The translations under genes and the position numbers were made by a program. A DNA stretch of 64,000 nt, from positions 1,984,001 to 2,048,000 of the forward strand of contig CAWHRE010000010.1 of assembly GCA_963831705.1 (NCBI GenBank), given 5' to 3'. Positions within the stretch are counted from its first letter, which is position 1, and every line of letters starts with the position of its first letter. Source of the stretch: DASQPR01 sp963831705. GTDB taxonomy: Bacteria; Actinomycetota; Actinomycetes; Mycobacteriales; Micromonosporaceae. Shown one piece after another: positions 35,813 through 45,041 of this stretch. The notes under the pieces were generated by a model. That model saw only the letters and a list, made by a program, of their open reading frames with translations. It did not search any database and was not told where the DNA came from.

Positions 35813-36598
35813 GTGGATCGTTATGCGCGCTGGAACACGCTGCTGGAACTCCTGACGAACAGCGGCCGCGTCACCGTCGAGGACGCCTCCGACCAGCTCG
35901 GAGTCTCCCAGGCCACGATCCGCCGCGACTTCGATCAGCTCGCCCAGCAACAGATGATCACCCGTACTCGAGGTGGTGCGGTCGCGAACGGCGTCTCGTA
36001 CGATCTGCCGCTGCGCTACAAGACCGCGAAGCATTCGGCCGAGAAGCAGCGCATCGGTACGGCGGCCGCGGCGCTCGTCTCGGCCGGCATGGTGGTGGCG
36101 ATCAACGGCGGGACGACGACGACCGAGGTGGCCCGGGCGCTCGCGGTACGGCCGGAATTGGCGACCACGCCGGACGGTGCCCAGCTGACCGTTGTTACGA
36201 ATGCGCTGAACATCGCGAACGAGCTGCTCGTACGCTCTCGCATGAAGATCGTCGTGACCGGCGGCGTGGTCCGGCCGCAGTCGTTCGAACTCGTCGGTCC
36301 GCTGGCCGGAGGCATCTTGCGCGAGGTCACGCTGGACATCGCGCTGCTGGGTGTGGATGCGCTCGACGTCACGCTCGGCGCGGCCGCTCATCACGAGGGT
36401 GAGGCCGCGATGAACAACCTGATGGTGGCGCGGGCGAGGCGGGTTGTGATCATCGCGGACAGTTCGAAGCTCGGACAGCACGCATTCGCCCGGATTTGTC
36501 CGATCGAGCGGATCGACACCCTGGTCACCGACGCCGGTGCAACCGATGAACAGGTCGAGACGTTCGAGTCGGCCGGGTTAACGGTGGTCAGAGTTTAG
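35813..36598 (+). CDS. DeoR-family transcriptional regulator
   Basis: 261 residues from GTG 35813, preceded by AAGGGGAG. An N-terminal winged helix (RVTVEDASDQLGVSQATIRRD, split here by its own turn) is followed by a DeoR sugar-phosphate-binding domain with NGGTTTTEVA and VVTNALNIA, and the effector-loop ADSSKLGQ near the end. Divergent from the ROK/nagA genes across 152 bp, so it probably represses them, with an amino-sugar phosphate as inducer. Confidence 0.9.
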   Translation: MDRYARWNTLLELLTNSGRVTVEDASDQLGVSQATIRRDFDQLAQQQMITRTRGGAVANGVSYDLPLRYKTAKHSAEKQRIGTAAAALVSAGMVVAINGGTTTTEVARALAVRPELATTPDGAQLTVVTNALNIANELLVRSRMKIVVTGGVVRPQSFELVGPLAGGILREVTLDIALLGVDALDVTLGAAAHHEGEAAMNNLMVARARRVVIIADSSKLGQHAFARICPIERIDTLVTDAGATDEQVETFESAGLTVVRV

Positions 36599-36717
36599 AT
36601 GTGCCAAAGGTCACTGTTTTGCAACACGTGTTCTAACGGGATTCACCAGCGTAGATGGCGATTTGCGGAAAATGTCGCTTGTATTTCTTGTCGCCGTAGA
36701 CCGGTAATGTCTCCCGC

Positions 36718-37167
36718 ATGACCACCGTATTGCGCCCCGTAGACATGGATATCGCCGAAAACCTGGATATCGACGAGGGCGCGGATACGGAGTCTGATGA
36801 GAGCGACATCGCTGGTTTAGCCGACGACGCGGCGAGAGATACATCCGTCGTGCAAACGGATGCGAGCGTAGACGACGACTGGGACGACCCGGATTGGGAT
36901 ACGGCGACGCCCGCTCCGGTCGAGAAGACCGACCCTGGGCTGACCGACCAGCAGCGCCGGGTGCTCATCTTCGAACGACAGTGGTGGCGGCATGCCGGCA
37001 GCAAGGAACAGGCGATTCGGGAGCAGTTCAGCCTGTCCGCGACCCGCTATTACCAGTTGCTCAACCACATCCTGGATCTGCCCGCCGCCCTGGAATTCGA
37101 TGCAATGGTGGTCGGCCGATTGCGGAGATTGCGGGCAACTCGGGCGCGTACCCGAATGGCTCGTTAA
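36718..37167 (+). CDS. DUF3263 protein
   Basis: 149 residues. The first ~75 are very acidic and disordered. The C-terminal ~70 form the DUF3263 helix-turn-helix-like domain: ILIFERQWWRHAGSKEQAIR and FSLSATRYYQLLN are its hallmarks. The family is restricted to actinobacteria and usually lacks the long acidic leader seen here. It may bind DNA; not proven. Confidence 0.85.
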   Translation: MTTVLRPVDMDIAENLDIDEGADTESDESDIAGLADDAARDTSVVQTDASVDDDWDDPDWDTATPAPVEKTDPGLTDQQRRVLIFERQWWRHAGSKEQAIREQFSLSATRYYQLLNHILDLPAALEFDAMVVGRLRRLRATRARTRMAR

Positions 37168-37174
37168 CCAAGCG

Positions 37175-39391
37175 TCAGCGGACCGAATGCGAATCCGCAT
37201 ATGCGGCTAAAGCGGCCACCTGTGCCTCATTCAGAGACGGCCGCACTCGATGCCGGGCCGCTTCTACGTCGGCTGCGGTGACGGTCGCGGCGTCCATCGA
37301 CTGGCGCATCGCGGCCAACGCCGACTCACGTACCAGTGCGGCGCAGTCGGCCGCCGAAAAGCCGACAAGCGTTGCACCCAACGCCGCGATGTCCACGTCC
37401 GGGGCCAGCGGGACGGTACGCGCCGCCGACCGTAGGATCTCCGCTCGCGCCGAAGCATCCGGCGGCGGCACGTAGACCAGCCGCTCCAGGCGCCCCGGCC
37501 GTAGAAGTGCCGGATCGATGAGATCCGGTCGATTCGTCGCGCCGACCACGACGACGTTCCGCAGCGGCTCGACGCCATCCAGCTCGGTCAGCAGCGCGGC
37601 CACCACCCGGTCGGTCGTACCGCCGTCGGTGGACTGCCCACGGATCGGTGCGAGCGCGTCGATCTCATCCAGGAAGACGAGCGTCGGAGCGGCGTCCCGC
37701 GCTCGGCGAAAGAGTTCGCGGACCGCGCGTTCGCTGTCGCCGACCCATTTCGAGAGCAGCTCGGCACCCTTGACCGACAGGACGTTCGCCTTGCCGGTCC
37801 CGGCAATCGCCTTGACCAGGAACGTCTTGCCGCATCCCGGTGGCCCGTAGAGAAGTACGCCGCGTGGCGGCTCGACGCCGAGACGGGCGAACGCGTCCGG
37901 GTAGGTGAGCGGCCAGAGCACCGATTCGGTGAGCATCTGCTTGACATCGGCCATATCACCAACGTCATCCAGCGTGATCTTCGCGAGTTCGAGCATCGAG
38001 GAGTTCATGCTGGTCGGCCGGGTCACCTCGAGCGCCGCGTCGAAGTCGACCCGTCCCACGGTCGGCGGTTGCGTCGACGACTTCTGGCGGAGCGCCGCCC
38101 GGACCCCGGCTTCGCGTACGAGCGCGGCAAGATCGGCCGCGACGTAGCCGGGCGTACGCGATGCGATGTCGTCGAGCGCAACGTCGCCGTAGAGCGGGAC
38201 CTGTCGGGTCAGGACGGCCAGCTGTTGCCGCCGGGTCGCCGCGTCGGGCAGCGGCACCGCGATCTCGTGATCCAGGAGGCCCGGCGACCGCAGCGCCGGA
38301 TCGACCGCTTCCGGGCGGCTGGTCGTACAGATGACGGCGACGCCCGCGGTCAACGCATCCGCGACGAGCTGCCGGAACACCGTGGAAAGTGGACCGGGCT
38401 CGTCGCGCGGCATCAGCGCCTCGACGTCCGACACGAGCACGACCGTTGAGGTCGGTCGAGGCGTCAACGCGGTACGCAGTCGAGCCGCCGCGTCATTGCC
38501 GGTCAGCGCCGCGACGGCCGGTCCGGAGACCTGCGTAACCTGCGCTTCCACGCCGGCCGCGACGGCCAGGACCATCGCCGACTTGCCCGAGCCGGCTGGT
38601 CCGGTGATCAGGACGCCGAGCGAGATCGTCGTACCGAGCCGGCCGAGCACTTCGCCGTGGTGGAATCCGAGGTCGAGCAGCTCGGTGAGTTCATCCGCCT
38701 GATTGCGCAATGCCGGAAGGTCGTCCAGCCGAGGCGGGGGCGAGACGGCCGGGGGAGGCACGGTCGGGCGTACCTCCAGCGCACTGTCCTGCCACACGAC
38801 GACCGTGTCCATGGTGACCAGCGCGGCTTGCGGCGGATCGCACGCATTGACCGTGAGCAGCGCGGACGTCCACGCGTAGCCGACCGAATTCCGCAGCGAT
38901 GCGCGCGCCGCGAGGATCACCGGACCGGTACGTTCAGTGGTGATCACGTCCTGCGGCAGCAGCGACACGTCATCACCGGTGGTCACCACCTTGCCCAGCA
39001 GCGCGAGCCGCAACATCTCCGACGTCAGCATGCCGCGTAGATGCGCGGGGCCACCGAGCGCGACCCGTCGAGCCGCGGTCATCGTGGCCGGCTCGATCGT
39101 GATCTCCCCGCCATCGCGCGTCCCGACGTTGCCCAGCAACAGGTCGTCCGCGTAAAGCAGCGACCGGCTCGCGTCCGCAGGCGCGATGGCGACGAGCCCC
39201 GCGGTCGTACGGCGGCCGGTGAGCGTGACCGCGTCGCCGGGTCGCAGACCAAGCGCGGTCAGCACCTCGGCATGCAGCCGGACGATGCCTCGGCGGGCGT
39301 CGAGGGTGGCGGGCCGGAGCGTGGCGGTGAGCGTCAACGCATCTGAGGTCACCTGGCCAGCGTAATCACGTTCCGTGGCGGGCGACGTCAT
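37175..39391 (-). CDS. Cdc48/p97-like AAA+ ATPase (actinobacterial Cpa type)
   Basis: 738 residues from ATG 39391; the frame extends to 39454 and GTG 39352 is an alternative. An N-terminal double-psi/Cdc48-N-like domain (about 1-170) is followed by a D1 AAA domain with Walker A GPAGSGKS and a degenerate Walker B (VLVSDVEAL in place of DE), and a D2 AAA domain with GPPGCGKT, FLDEIDALAP and ATNRPDLIDPALLRPGRL. D2 thus looks fully active while D1 may only bind nucleotide. Related to Msm0858/Cpa of mycobacteria and rhodococci; an unfoldase role is inferred. Confidence 0.88.
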   Translation of the reverse strand: MTSPATERDYAGQVTSDALTLTATLRPATLDARRGIVRLHAEVLTALGLRPGDAVTLTGRRTTAGLVAIAPADASRSLLYADDLLLGNVGTRDGGEITIEPATMTAARRVALGGPAHLRGMLTSEMLRLALLGKVVTTGDDVSLLPQDVITTERTGPVILAARASLRNSVGYAWTSALLTVNACDPPQAALVTMDTVVVWQDSALEVRPTVPPPAVSPPPRLDDLPALRNQADELTELLDLGFHHGEVLGRLGTTISLGVLITGPAGSGKSAMVLAVAAGVEAQVTQVSGPAVAALTGNDAAARLRTALTPRPTSTVVLVSDVEALMPRDEPGPLSTVFRQLVADALTAGVAVICTTSRPEAVDPALRSPGLLDHEIAVPLPDAATRRQQLAVLTRQVPLYGDVALDDIASRTPGYVAADLAALVREAGVRAALRQKSSTQPPTVGRVDFDAALEVTRPTSMNSSMLELAKITLDDVGDMADVKQMLTESVLWPLTYPDAFARLGVEPPRGVLLYGPPGCGKTFLVKAIAGTGKANVLSVKGAELLSKWVGDSERAVRELFRRARDAAPTLVFLDEIDALAPIRGQSTDGGTTDRVVAALLTELDGVEPLRNVVVVGATNRPDLIDPALLRPGRLERLVYVPPPDASARAEILRSAARTVPLAPDVDIAALGATLVGFSAADCAALVRESALAAMRQSMDAATVTAADVEAARHRVRPSLNEAQVAALAAYADSHSVR

Positions 39392-39439
39392 CGTCGGGCG
39401 TACGACGCGGTCGTCCGATACGCCCCTCGGTTGACGACC

Positions 39440-42232
39440 ATGAGAACCCGACACCGTACGGTGATCCTCATGTCATCTCCGCTGGCCGGTCGGTTGCGCC
39501 GCGCGTTACCGCGGGTGCGTTGGACCCGCCGGCGTGTCATCACATGGTCGGCGATCGCCGTAGTGATCATCGGTCTGCTCGTCTGGGCCGCCGCGCCGTC
39601 GAGCACGAGTTACGCCACGACCCCGCAGTTCCTCACGGTGATGACCGGTCCGACCGGAACCACCCCGGTCCGCTTGGACACGACTTACTACCGGCCGAAG
39701 TCGGCTTCCGCATCCGACCCGGTACCGGCCGTCCTCCTCGCGCACGGATTCGGAGGTACGAAGGAAAGCGTCGCCGGGCAGGCCGAGCACCTCGCCGAAC
39801 AGGGTTACGCGGTGCTGACCTGGACCGCTGAAGGCTTCGGCAAAAGCGGCGGCCAGATCCACCTGGACAGTCCGGACTGGGAGATCAAGGACGGTTCCCG
39901 GCTGATCGACTGGCTGGCCGCGCGCCCCGAAATCCAGCGCAACGGGTCGAACGATCCGCGGGTCGCGGCGGTCGGTGGCTCGTACGGTGGCGGTTTCTCG
40001 CTCTTGCTGGCCGGCTACGACAAGCGCGTGGACGCGATCGTCCCGTCGATCACCTGGAACAATCTCGCCAACGCGTTCCTGCCAAACGCGACCGGGAGCG
40101 GGCCGGAGACCGGCGTATGGAAGAAGGCGTGGGCCGGACTGTTCTTCGGCAGCAGCGGCTCCGCCTTGCCAAATGCGAACACCGATCCGGCGTGCGGGCG
40201 GTTCGCCGCGGACGTTTGCCAGGCGTACCTCTCGATCGCGAGCACCGGAGCCGCTACGCCGGCCGAGATCGCGCTGCTCAATGCGTCCAGCCCCTCCTCG
40301 ATTCTCACCAAGATCACGGCTCCCACGCTGCTCATTCAGGGCGAGGCGGACACGCTGTTCCCGCTGTCCGAAGCGGACGCGAACGCGACCGGGATCGCCA
40401 AGGCCGGTACGCCGGTGACCGTGTCGTGGTTCACCGGCGGCCACGATGGTGGCGCCGGTCCGCAGTCCGACCAGGACCGGCTCAATGAACTGACCGATCA
40501 GTGGCTCGGTTTCTACCTCAAGCACACCGGCTCCAAGCCGTCGTCGGCGTTTACCTACTCGCGCATCGCCGGCCTCGACGCGAACAGCAACGGCCTGGTC
40601 GCGAGCGCGTTCCAGGTGCCGTACTACCCCGGCCTCGGCGGTGAGATCCCGGCCACGGTCACGGTGTCCGGACCACCACAGGCCGCGGCGAACCCGCCGA
40701 GTTCGTCGCCGGCCGCGCTCAGCTCACTACCGGGTACGGGCGGCGGTCTCACCTCACTCGTCAAGGGTTTCGTCACCGACATCCCAGGTCAGCACGCCGA
40801 CTTCTACTCGACGCCGCTGACCTCGTCGATCAACGTGGTCGGCTCGCCATCGGTGCAGATCAAAGTGGCGTCGACGACCGGTTCGGCGGTCGTGTTCGTC
40901 AAGCTCTACGACGTCGATCCGGCAAACGGGCTGACGTTGCCCGATGGCCTCGTCGCGCCGGTACGCCTGACGAACCTTGCCCCAACGATCGACGCCGCGC
41001 AGCCGGTCACCGTGGCACTGCCCGCGATCGTGCATCAGTTCCCGGCCGGACACTTTCTGCGGATCACGGTGGCAACGTCGGATCAGGCATTCCTGACACC
41101 GGCCGCACCGACGGTGTACATGGTCGGCGTGACCGACGGCGTCGTGGCGCTGCCGACGGTGAACTCGACGGCGATCGCCAGCGGTACGGCCGCCTGGTGG
41201 TGGGCGCTCGGCGCGGTCGTCCTGTTCGTCGCGCTCGCCACCGTCATCGCGATCGTCATCGCCCGCAAACGCCGGGACCGGCGGATTCTGACGGTCGACC
41301 CGGAGTACGCCGATACCCCGCTGGTCGTACGCAACCTACGCAAGGAGTACGGCGACTTCGTCGCGGTCTCGAAGCTCGACCTCACCGTCACGCGTGGTCA
41401 GGTGCTCGGTCTTCTCGGTCCGAATGGCGCCGGCAAGACCACGACGCTGCGGGTCCTGATGGGACTCACCCAGCCGACCGCCGGCGAGATCTACGTGTAT
41501 GGCCAGCGGCTGCTCCCCGGCTCGCCCGTACTTTCTCGGCTCGGGGCGCTCGTCGAAGGCCCCGGATTCCTGCCGCACCTGACCGGGCGCCAGAACCTCG
41601 ACCTGTACTGGCGAGCCACCGGCCGCCCGGCCGACGAGGCGCGGATGGACGAAGCGGTGGAGATCGCCGGGCTCGGCGGTGCGATCGACCGGCGCACGAA
41701 GACATACAGCCACGGGATGCGACAACGGCTGGCGATCGCGCAGGCAATGCTCGGCTTGCCCGAGTTGCTTGTCCTCGACGAGCCGACCGACGGGCTCGAT
41801 CCCCCGCAGATCGCGGAGATGCGCCGGGTCCTGAAGCGGTACGCCACCGACGGCCGCGCCGTACTCGTCTCCAGCCACCTCCTGGCCGAGGTGGAACAGA
41901 CGTGTACCCACGTGGTCGTCATGCACAAGGGGGAGAAGGTCGCTGACGGCCCGGTCGACGACATCGTCGGAGAATCCCCGTCCGTGCAGTTCGACGTGTC
42001 CGACGTGGTCGCGGCGACGGCCGTACTGGATGGGATCTCCGGGGTTCGTTCGGTTGCCCCGGATGGCGCCGGTTTGGTCGTGGACATGGACGGCATACCG
42101 CGGTCGGAGGTCGTGGCGGCACTGGTCGGAGCGGGTATCGGGGTTGATCGGGTGGCGCCGCGCCGTCGACTGGAGGATGCGTTCCTGACGCTGGTCGGCG
42201 GCGACACCAAGGCGAGTGGAGAGCGATCATGA
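39440..42232 (+). CDS. fusion of CocE/X-Pro-type alpha/beta hydrolase and ABC ATPase
   Basis: 930 residues from ATG 39440 (ATG 39470 possible). A membrane helix at about 34-51 is followed by an exported alpha/beta-hydrolase with nucleophile motif GGSYGGG (near 180), Asp in QGEADTLFPL and His in TGGHDGG. A beta-sandwich, CocE-like C-domain follows, with a second membrane helix at about 592-617. The cytoplasmic ABC ATPase domain comes last: GPNGAGKTT, YSHGMRQRLAIAQA (signature) and LLVLDEPTDGLD. The hydrolase would lie outside and the ATPase inside. The permease gene overlaps by 4 bp. Substrate unknown; export of a peptide or lipid processed on the outer face is a reasonable guess. Confidence 0.88.
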   Translation: MRTRHRTVILMSSPLAGRLRRALPRVRWTRRRVITWSAIAVVIIGLLVWAAAPSSTSYATTPQFLTVMTGPTGTTPVRLDTTYYRPKSASASDPVPAVLLAHGFGGTKESVAGQAEHLAEQGYAVLTWTAEGFGKSGGQIHLDSPDWEIKDGSRLIDWLAARPEIQRNGSNDPRVAAVGGSYGGGFSLLLAGYDKRVDAIVPSITWNNLANAFLPNATGSGPETGVWKKAWAGLFFGSSGSALPNANTDPACGRFAADVCQAYLSIASTGAATPAEIALLNASSPSSILTKITAPTLLIQGEADTLFPLSEADANATGIAKAGTPVTVSWFTGGHDGGAGPQSDQDRLNELTDQWLGFYLKHTGSKPSSAFTYSRIAGLDANSNGLVASAFQVPYYPGLGGEIPATVTVSGPPQAAANPPSSSPAALSSLPGTGGGLTSLVKGFVTDIPGQHADFYSTPLTSSINVVGSPSVQIKVASTTGSAVVFVKLYDVDPANGLTLPDGLVAPVRLTNLAPTIDAAQPVTVALPAIVHQFPAGHFLRITVATSDQAFLTPAAPTVYMVGVTDGVVALPTVNSTAIASGTAAWWWALGAVVLFVALATVIAIVIARKRRDRRILTVDPEYADTPLVVRNLRKEYGDFVAVSKLDLTVTRGQVLGLLGPNGAGKTTTLRVLMGLTQPTAGEIYVYGQRLLPGSPVLSRLGALVEGPGFLPHLTGRQNLDLYWRATGRPADEARMDEAVEIAGLGGAIDRRTKTYSHGMRQRLAIAQAMLGLPELLVLDEPTDGLDPPQIAEMRRVLKRYATDGRAVLVSSHLLAEVEQTCTHVVVMHKGEKVADGPVDDIVGESPSVQFDVSDVVAATAVLDGISGVRSVAPDGAGLVVDMDGIPRSEVVAALVGAGIGVDRVAPRRRLEDAFLTLVGGDTKASGERS

Positions 42233-43107
42233 CGGTGTCTGAGGTTGCACAGGCCGGCGCGGTCGGCTACCGGCCGGGGGCGACGCTCTCGTACGGCACC
42301 GAGATGCGCCGCCAACTCGCCCGCCGCCGGAACAAGCTGACGCTCGGCTTCATGGCCATCCTGCCGTTGATCATCTTGGTCGCGTTCGAGTTCGGCAACA
42401 ACAACAGCAACAGCAACGGCAACGAACGAGGACAGTTCGCCGCGCTCGCCACGATCGCGACCAGCGGCGGCCTCAACTTCGCGCTGTTCACACTGCTGGT
42501 CTCGGCATCGTTCCTGCTCATCGTCGTGGTTGCGTTGTTCTGCGGCGATACCGTGGCGAGCGAAGCATCATGGGGATCACTGCGTTATCTGCTGGCCATC
42601 CCGGTGCCGCGGGCCCGCCTGCTCGGCAGCAAGCTGCTGGTCGCGCTGACGCTCAGCGGAGTCGCCTTGGTGCTGCTCACCGGCGTCGCGCTGGGCGTCG
42701 GCACGCTCCGGTACGGCTGGCATCCACTGCAGTCCAACGTCTCCGACAGCATCGCGCCCGGGCCGGCCTTCTGGCGCCTGCTGGGCATCGTCGCGTACCT
42801 GGCCGTGACGCTGTTGATCGTGGCCGGGCTGGCGTTCTTGCTGTCCGTCTCGACGGACGCGCCGCTGGGTGCGGTCGGCGGCGCCGTACTGCTGCAGATC
42901 CTGTCGAGCATCCTGGACCAGATCACGGCGCTCGGCTCGATCCGGGACTACCTGCCGACGCACTATGCGGATTCGTGGCTCGGCCTGCTTTCCACGCCGA
43001 TCCAGACCACCGACATGGTCAAGGGCGCGATCGTCGCGATCGCGTACGCGACGATCTTCTTCGGGCTGGCGTTCTTCCGCTTCCACCGAAAAGACGTCGT
43101 CTCCTAG
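42229..43107 (+). CDS. ABC-2-type permease paired with the hydrolase-ATPase fusion
   Basis: 292 residues with six hydrophobic segments (about 38-50, 85-110, 122-150, 185-205, 215-235 and 262-280). The ATG lies in the stop of the fusion gene (ATGA, 42229-42232), implying coupled synthesis. Topology matches ABC-2 export permeases that partner such ATPases. The EMRRQLARRRNK stretch near the N-terminus is typical of this group. Confidence 0.85.
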   Translation: MTVSEVAQAGAVGYRPGATLSYGTEMRRQLARRRNKLTLGFMAILPLIILVAFEFGNNNSNSNGNERGQFAALATIATSGGLNFALFTLLVSASFLLIVVVALFCGDTVASEASWGSLRYLLAIPVPRARLLGSKLLVALTLSGVALVLLTGVALGVGTLRYGWHPLQSNVSDSIAPGPAFWRLLGIVAYLAVTLLIVAGLAFLLSVSTDAPLGAVGGAVLLQILSSILDQITALGSIRDYLPTHYADSWLGLLSTPIQTTDMVKGAIVAIAYATIFFGLAFFRFHRKDVVS

Positions 43108-43196
43108 AAGGTGGGGCGTGTCACGTTGTTACCAACTGTTGGGACCGGACGCTGGGCGTACGTGAGCACGGCTACGCTTCTAAACACAACTGCATA

Positions 43197-43311
43197 CCTC
43201 ATCCAGAGGGGCTGAGGGATACGGCCCGTTGACGCCCCGGCAACCACCGCTCGATGCGGCAGGTGCCAAATCCGTCCGGTTTCGCCATTTTCGGCGGCCG
43301 GGAAGATGAGA
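43197..43311 (+). ncRNA. SAM-I (S-box) riboswitch
   Basis: The conserved SAM-I core is readable: AGAGGGGCTGAGGGA, ACGGCCC, GACGCCCCGGCAACC and GGTGCCAAATCC, in the right order and spacing. P1 forms between CTCATC (43198-43203) and GATGAG (43305-43310). The P1 3' strand overlaps the GAGAGGA ribosome-binding site (43308-43314) of thrC, so SAM binding should stabilise P1 and block translation. S-boxes mostly control methionine and SAM genes; here the target is threonine synthase. Confidence 0.9.
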
Positions 43312-43323
43312 GGACGTCTCCGG

Positions 43324-44604
43324 ATGACCAGTACCCTTCCAAAAGCGACAAACACCGCTTCCCCAGCTCGCGCGCTTGTCTGCCGCGGTTGCGGAGCCCA
43401 ATTCCCGCTCGCCGCACAGCACGCCTGTTACGAGTGTTTCGGTCCTCTGGAGATCGCCTACGACGAAGCGCAGATCGCGCAGGTCACGCGCGCGCAGATC
43501 GAAGCCGGACCGCAGAACATTTGGCGGTACGCCGCATTGCTCCCCACCGGCCAGGACCCCGCGACCCGCGTCTCGCTTGACCCGGGTATGACGCCGCTCG
43601 TCCGGGCGGACGGTCTCGCGGCCGCCGTCGGCATCAAAGCACCGCTGTGGGTGAAGGATGATTCCGCGAACCCGACCCATTCGTTCAAGGACCGCGTCGT
43701 TTCCATCGCGCTGACCGCCGCGTCCGAACTCGGCTTCACGCGATTCTCTTGCGCATCGACCGGCAACCTGGCGAACTCCGTTGCGGCGCACGCGGCTCGG
43801 GCCGGCGTACCGTCCATCGTCTTCATTCCGGCGGATCTTGAGATCGGCAAGATTGTCATGACTGCGGTCTACGGCGGTGACGTGGTTGCGATCGAAGGTT
43901 CATACGACGAGGTCAATCGTCTGTGTTCGCAGCTCACCGAGGTGGACGAGTTCGAGAACACCGCGTTCGTCAACGTCAACCTGAGGCCGTTCTACGCCGA
44001 GGGCTCGAAGACGCTCGGATATGAGGTGGCCGAGCAACTCGGCTGGCGAATCCCGGCGCAGGTCGTCATCCCGATGGCCTCGGGCGAACTGTTGACCAAA
44101 GTGGACAAGGCCTTCACCGAGCTGGTCGCGATCGGCCTCGCCGAGGCGCCGGCCGGTGGCTGGAAGGTGTTCGGCGCTCAGTCGGCCGGGTGCAACCCGA
44201 TCGCAACTGCGCTCAAGGCCGGGGTCAACGAGATCACACCGGTGAAGCCGACCGGGATCGCCAAGTCGCTCAACATCGGCGACCCCGCGGCCGGTGCGTT
44301 CGCGCTCGAAACCGTACGCCGGACCGGTGGCTGGATGGACGACGCGAACGATGACGAGATTCGCGCTGCGATCGAGCTGCTCGCCGCCACGACCGGCGTG
44401 TTCGCCGAGACCGCAGGCGGGACGACCGTAGCGGTTCTACAGAAACTGGTCGCGTCCGGCAAGCTCGATCCGAACGCGGAGACGGTCGTCTTCAACACCG
44501 GCGACGGCCTGAAGACGCTCGACGCGGTCTCTGATCGAGTCGGCCCGACCCACCGCGTGAAGCCGTCGCTGAAGTCGGTGCGAGAAGCCGGTCTGATCTC
44601 ATAG
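43324..44604 (+). CDS. thrC: threonine synthase
   Basis: 426 residues from ATG 43324, 9 nt after GAGAGGA; the upstream in-frame ATG at 43306 lies within the riboswitch P1 stem. PLP-dependent conversion of O-phosphohomoserine to threonine. An N-terminal zinc-ribbon-like CRGCG...CYECFG is followed by the PLP-Lys motif NPTHSFKDR, the ASTGNLANS phosphate loop and a Gly-rich FNTGDGLKT near the end. Preceded by a SAM-I riboswitch, so expression should fall when SAM is high, diverting aspartate-family carbon. Confidence 0.93.
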   Translation: MTSTLPKATNTASPARALVCRGCGAQFPLAAQHACYECFGPLEIAYDEAQIAQVTRAQIEAGPQNIWRYAALLPTGQDPATRVSLDPGMTPLVRADGLAAAVGIKAPLWVKDDSANPTHSFKDRVVSIALTAASELGFTRFSCASTGNLANSVAAHAARAGVPSIVFIPADLEIGKIVMTAVYGGDVVAIEGSYDEVNRLCSQLTEVDEFENTAFVNVNLRPFYAEGSKTLGYEVAEQLGWRIPAQVVIPMASGELLTKVDKAFTELVAIGLAEAPAGGWKVFGAQSAGCNPIATALKAGVNEITPVKPTGIAKSLNIGDPAAGAFALETVRRTGGWMDDANDDEIRAAIELLAATTGVFAETAGGTTVAVLQKLVASGKLDPNAETVVFNTGDGLKTLDAVSDRVGPTHRVKPSLKSVREAGLIS

Positions 44605-44734
44605 CAAATTGACAGCATTACTCACCGTAGTCAAAATGCATCGATAGCGATGAGTCGTCCCAAGACGCGATCCCAGGTTGTAGGGCTTATGCCCGGTTGT
44701 GCAAATTGCATCCGCACGCAGGGTAGCTATGTGT

Positions 44735-44954
44735 GACTATGGGTTTGCTGTGAGTTGAATTTTCGACGCGTAGCGGCCTTGACGACGGCTGCGCGAGGCA
44801 GCAAGATGCTCGTTGCGGGGGGACGTATCGCCGCTCGAATCCGAGAAATCGGGGTCGAGCGACCCGGCGCCGGAGGCGTCGTGCGACACGTCCTCTCGAC
44901 CAATTTCTGCGGAGGAACGCAGCCCTGGACTCGTGGTCTCACGAGTCCATTTTT
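44735..44954 (+). ncRNA. candidate small RNA ending at an intrinsic terminator
   Basis: Inferred from a promoter-like pair at about 44706-44735 and the terminator at 44926-44954, giving a transcript of roughly 220 nt with GC-rich hairpins. It does not match tmRNA, RNase P, 6S or SRP patterns that I can recognise. It could instead be the long 3' untranslated region of thrC. Confidence 0.25.
44926..44954 (+). terminator. intrinsic terminator
   Basis: TGGACTCGTG (44926-44935) pairs perfectly with CACGAGTCCA (44940-44949) around a GTCT loop, followed by five T. It ends either a transcript from thrC (320 bp upstream) or an intervening small RNA. Confidence 0.88.
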
Positions 44955-45041
44955 CTATCAATAACCCAAATCCGCCACAATAGACATATATAGCCCCCCA
45001 TACGATCACTTCGCCGGTGTGATCATGGGGAGGCGAGATAG

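Larger units (their letters stand above)
44605..45041. other. 437-bp intergenic region with terminator and possible small RNA
   Basis: There is no convincing protein gene. It holds a promoter-like TTGCAT at about 44706 with TATGTG about 16 bp downstream, a GC-rich stretch with several short hairpins, a strong intrinsic terminator at 44926-44954, and then an AT-rich patch (CAATAGACATATATAG) before a small ORF. The 69-residue plus-strand frame at 44758-44964 has no ribosome-binding site and runs through the terminator. Confidence 0.5.

Noticed and set aside
44758..44964. 69-residue protein in the thrC downstream gap
   Set aside because: No ribosome-binding site, no family, and the frame passes through a strong intrinsic terminator.
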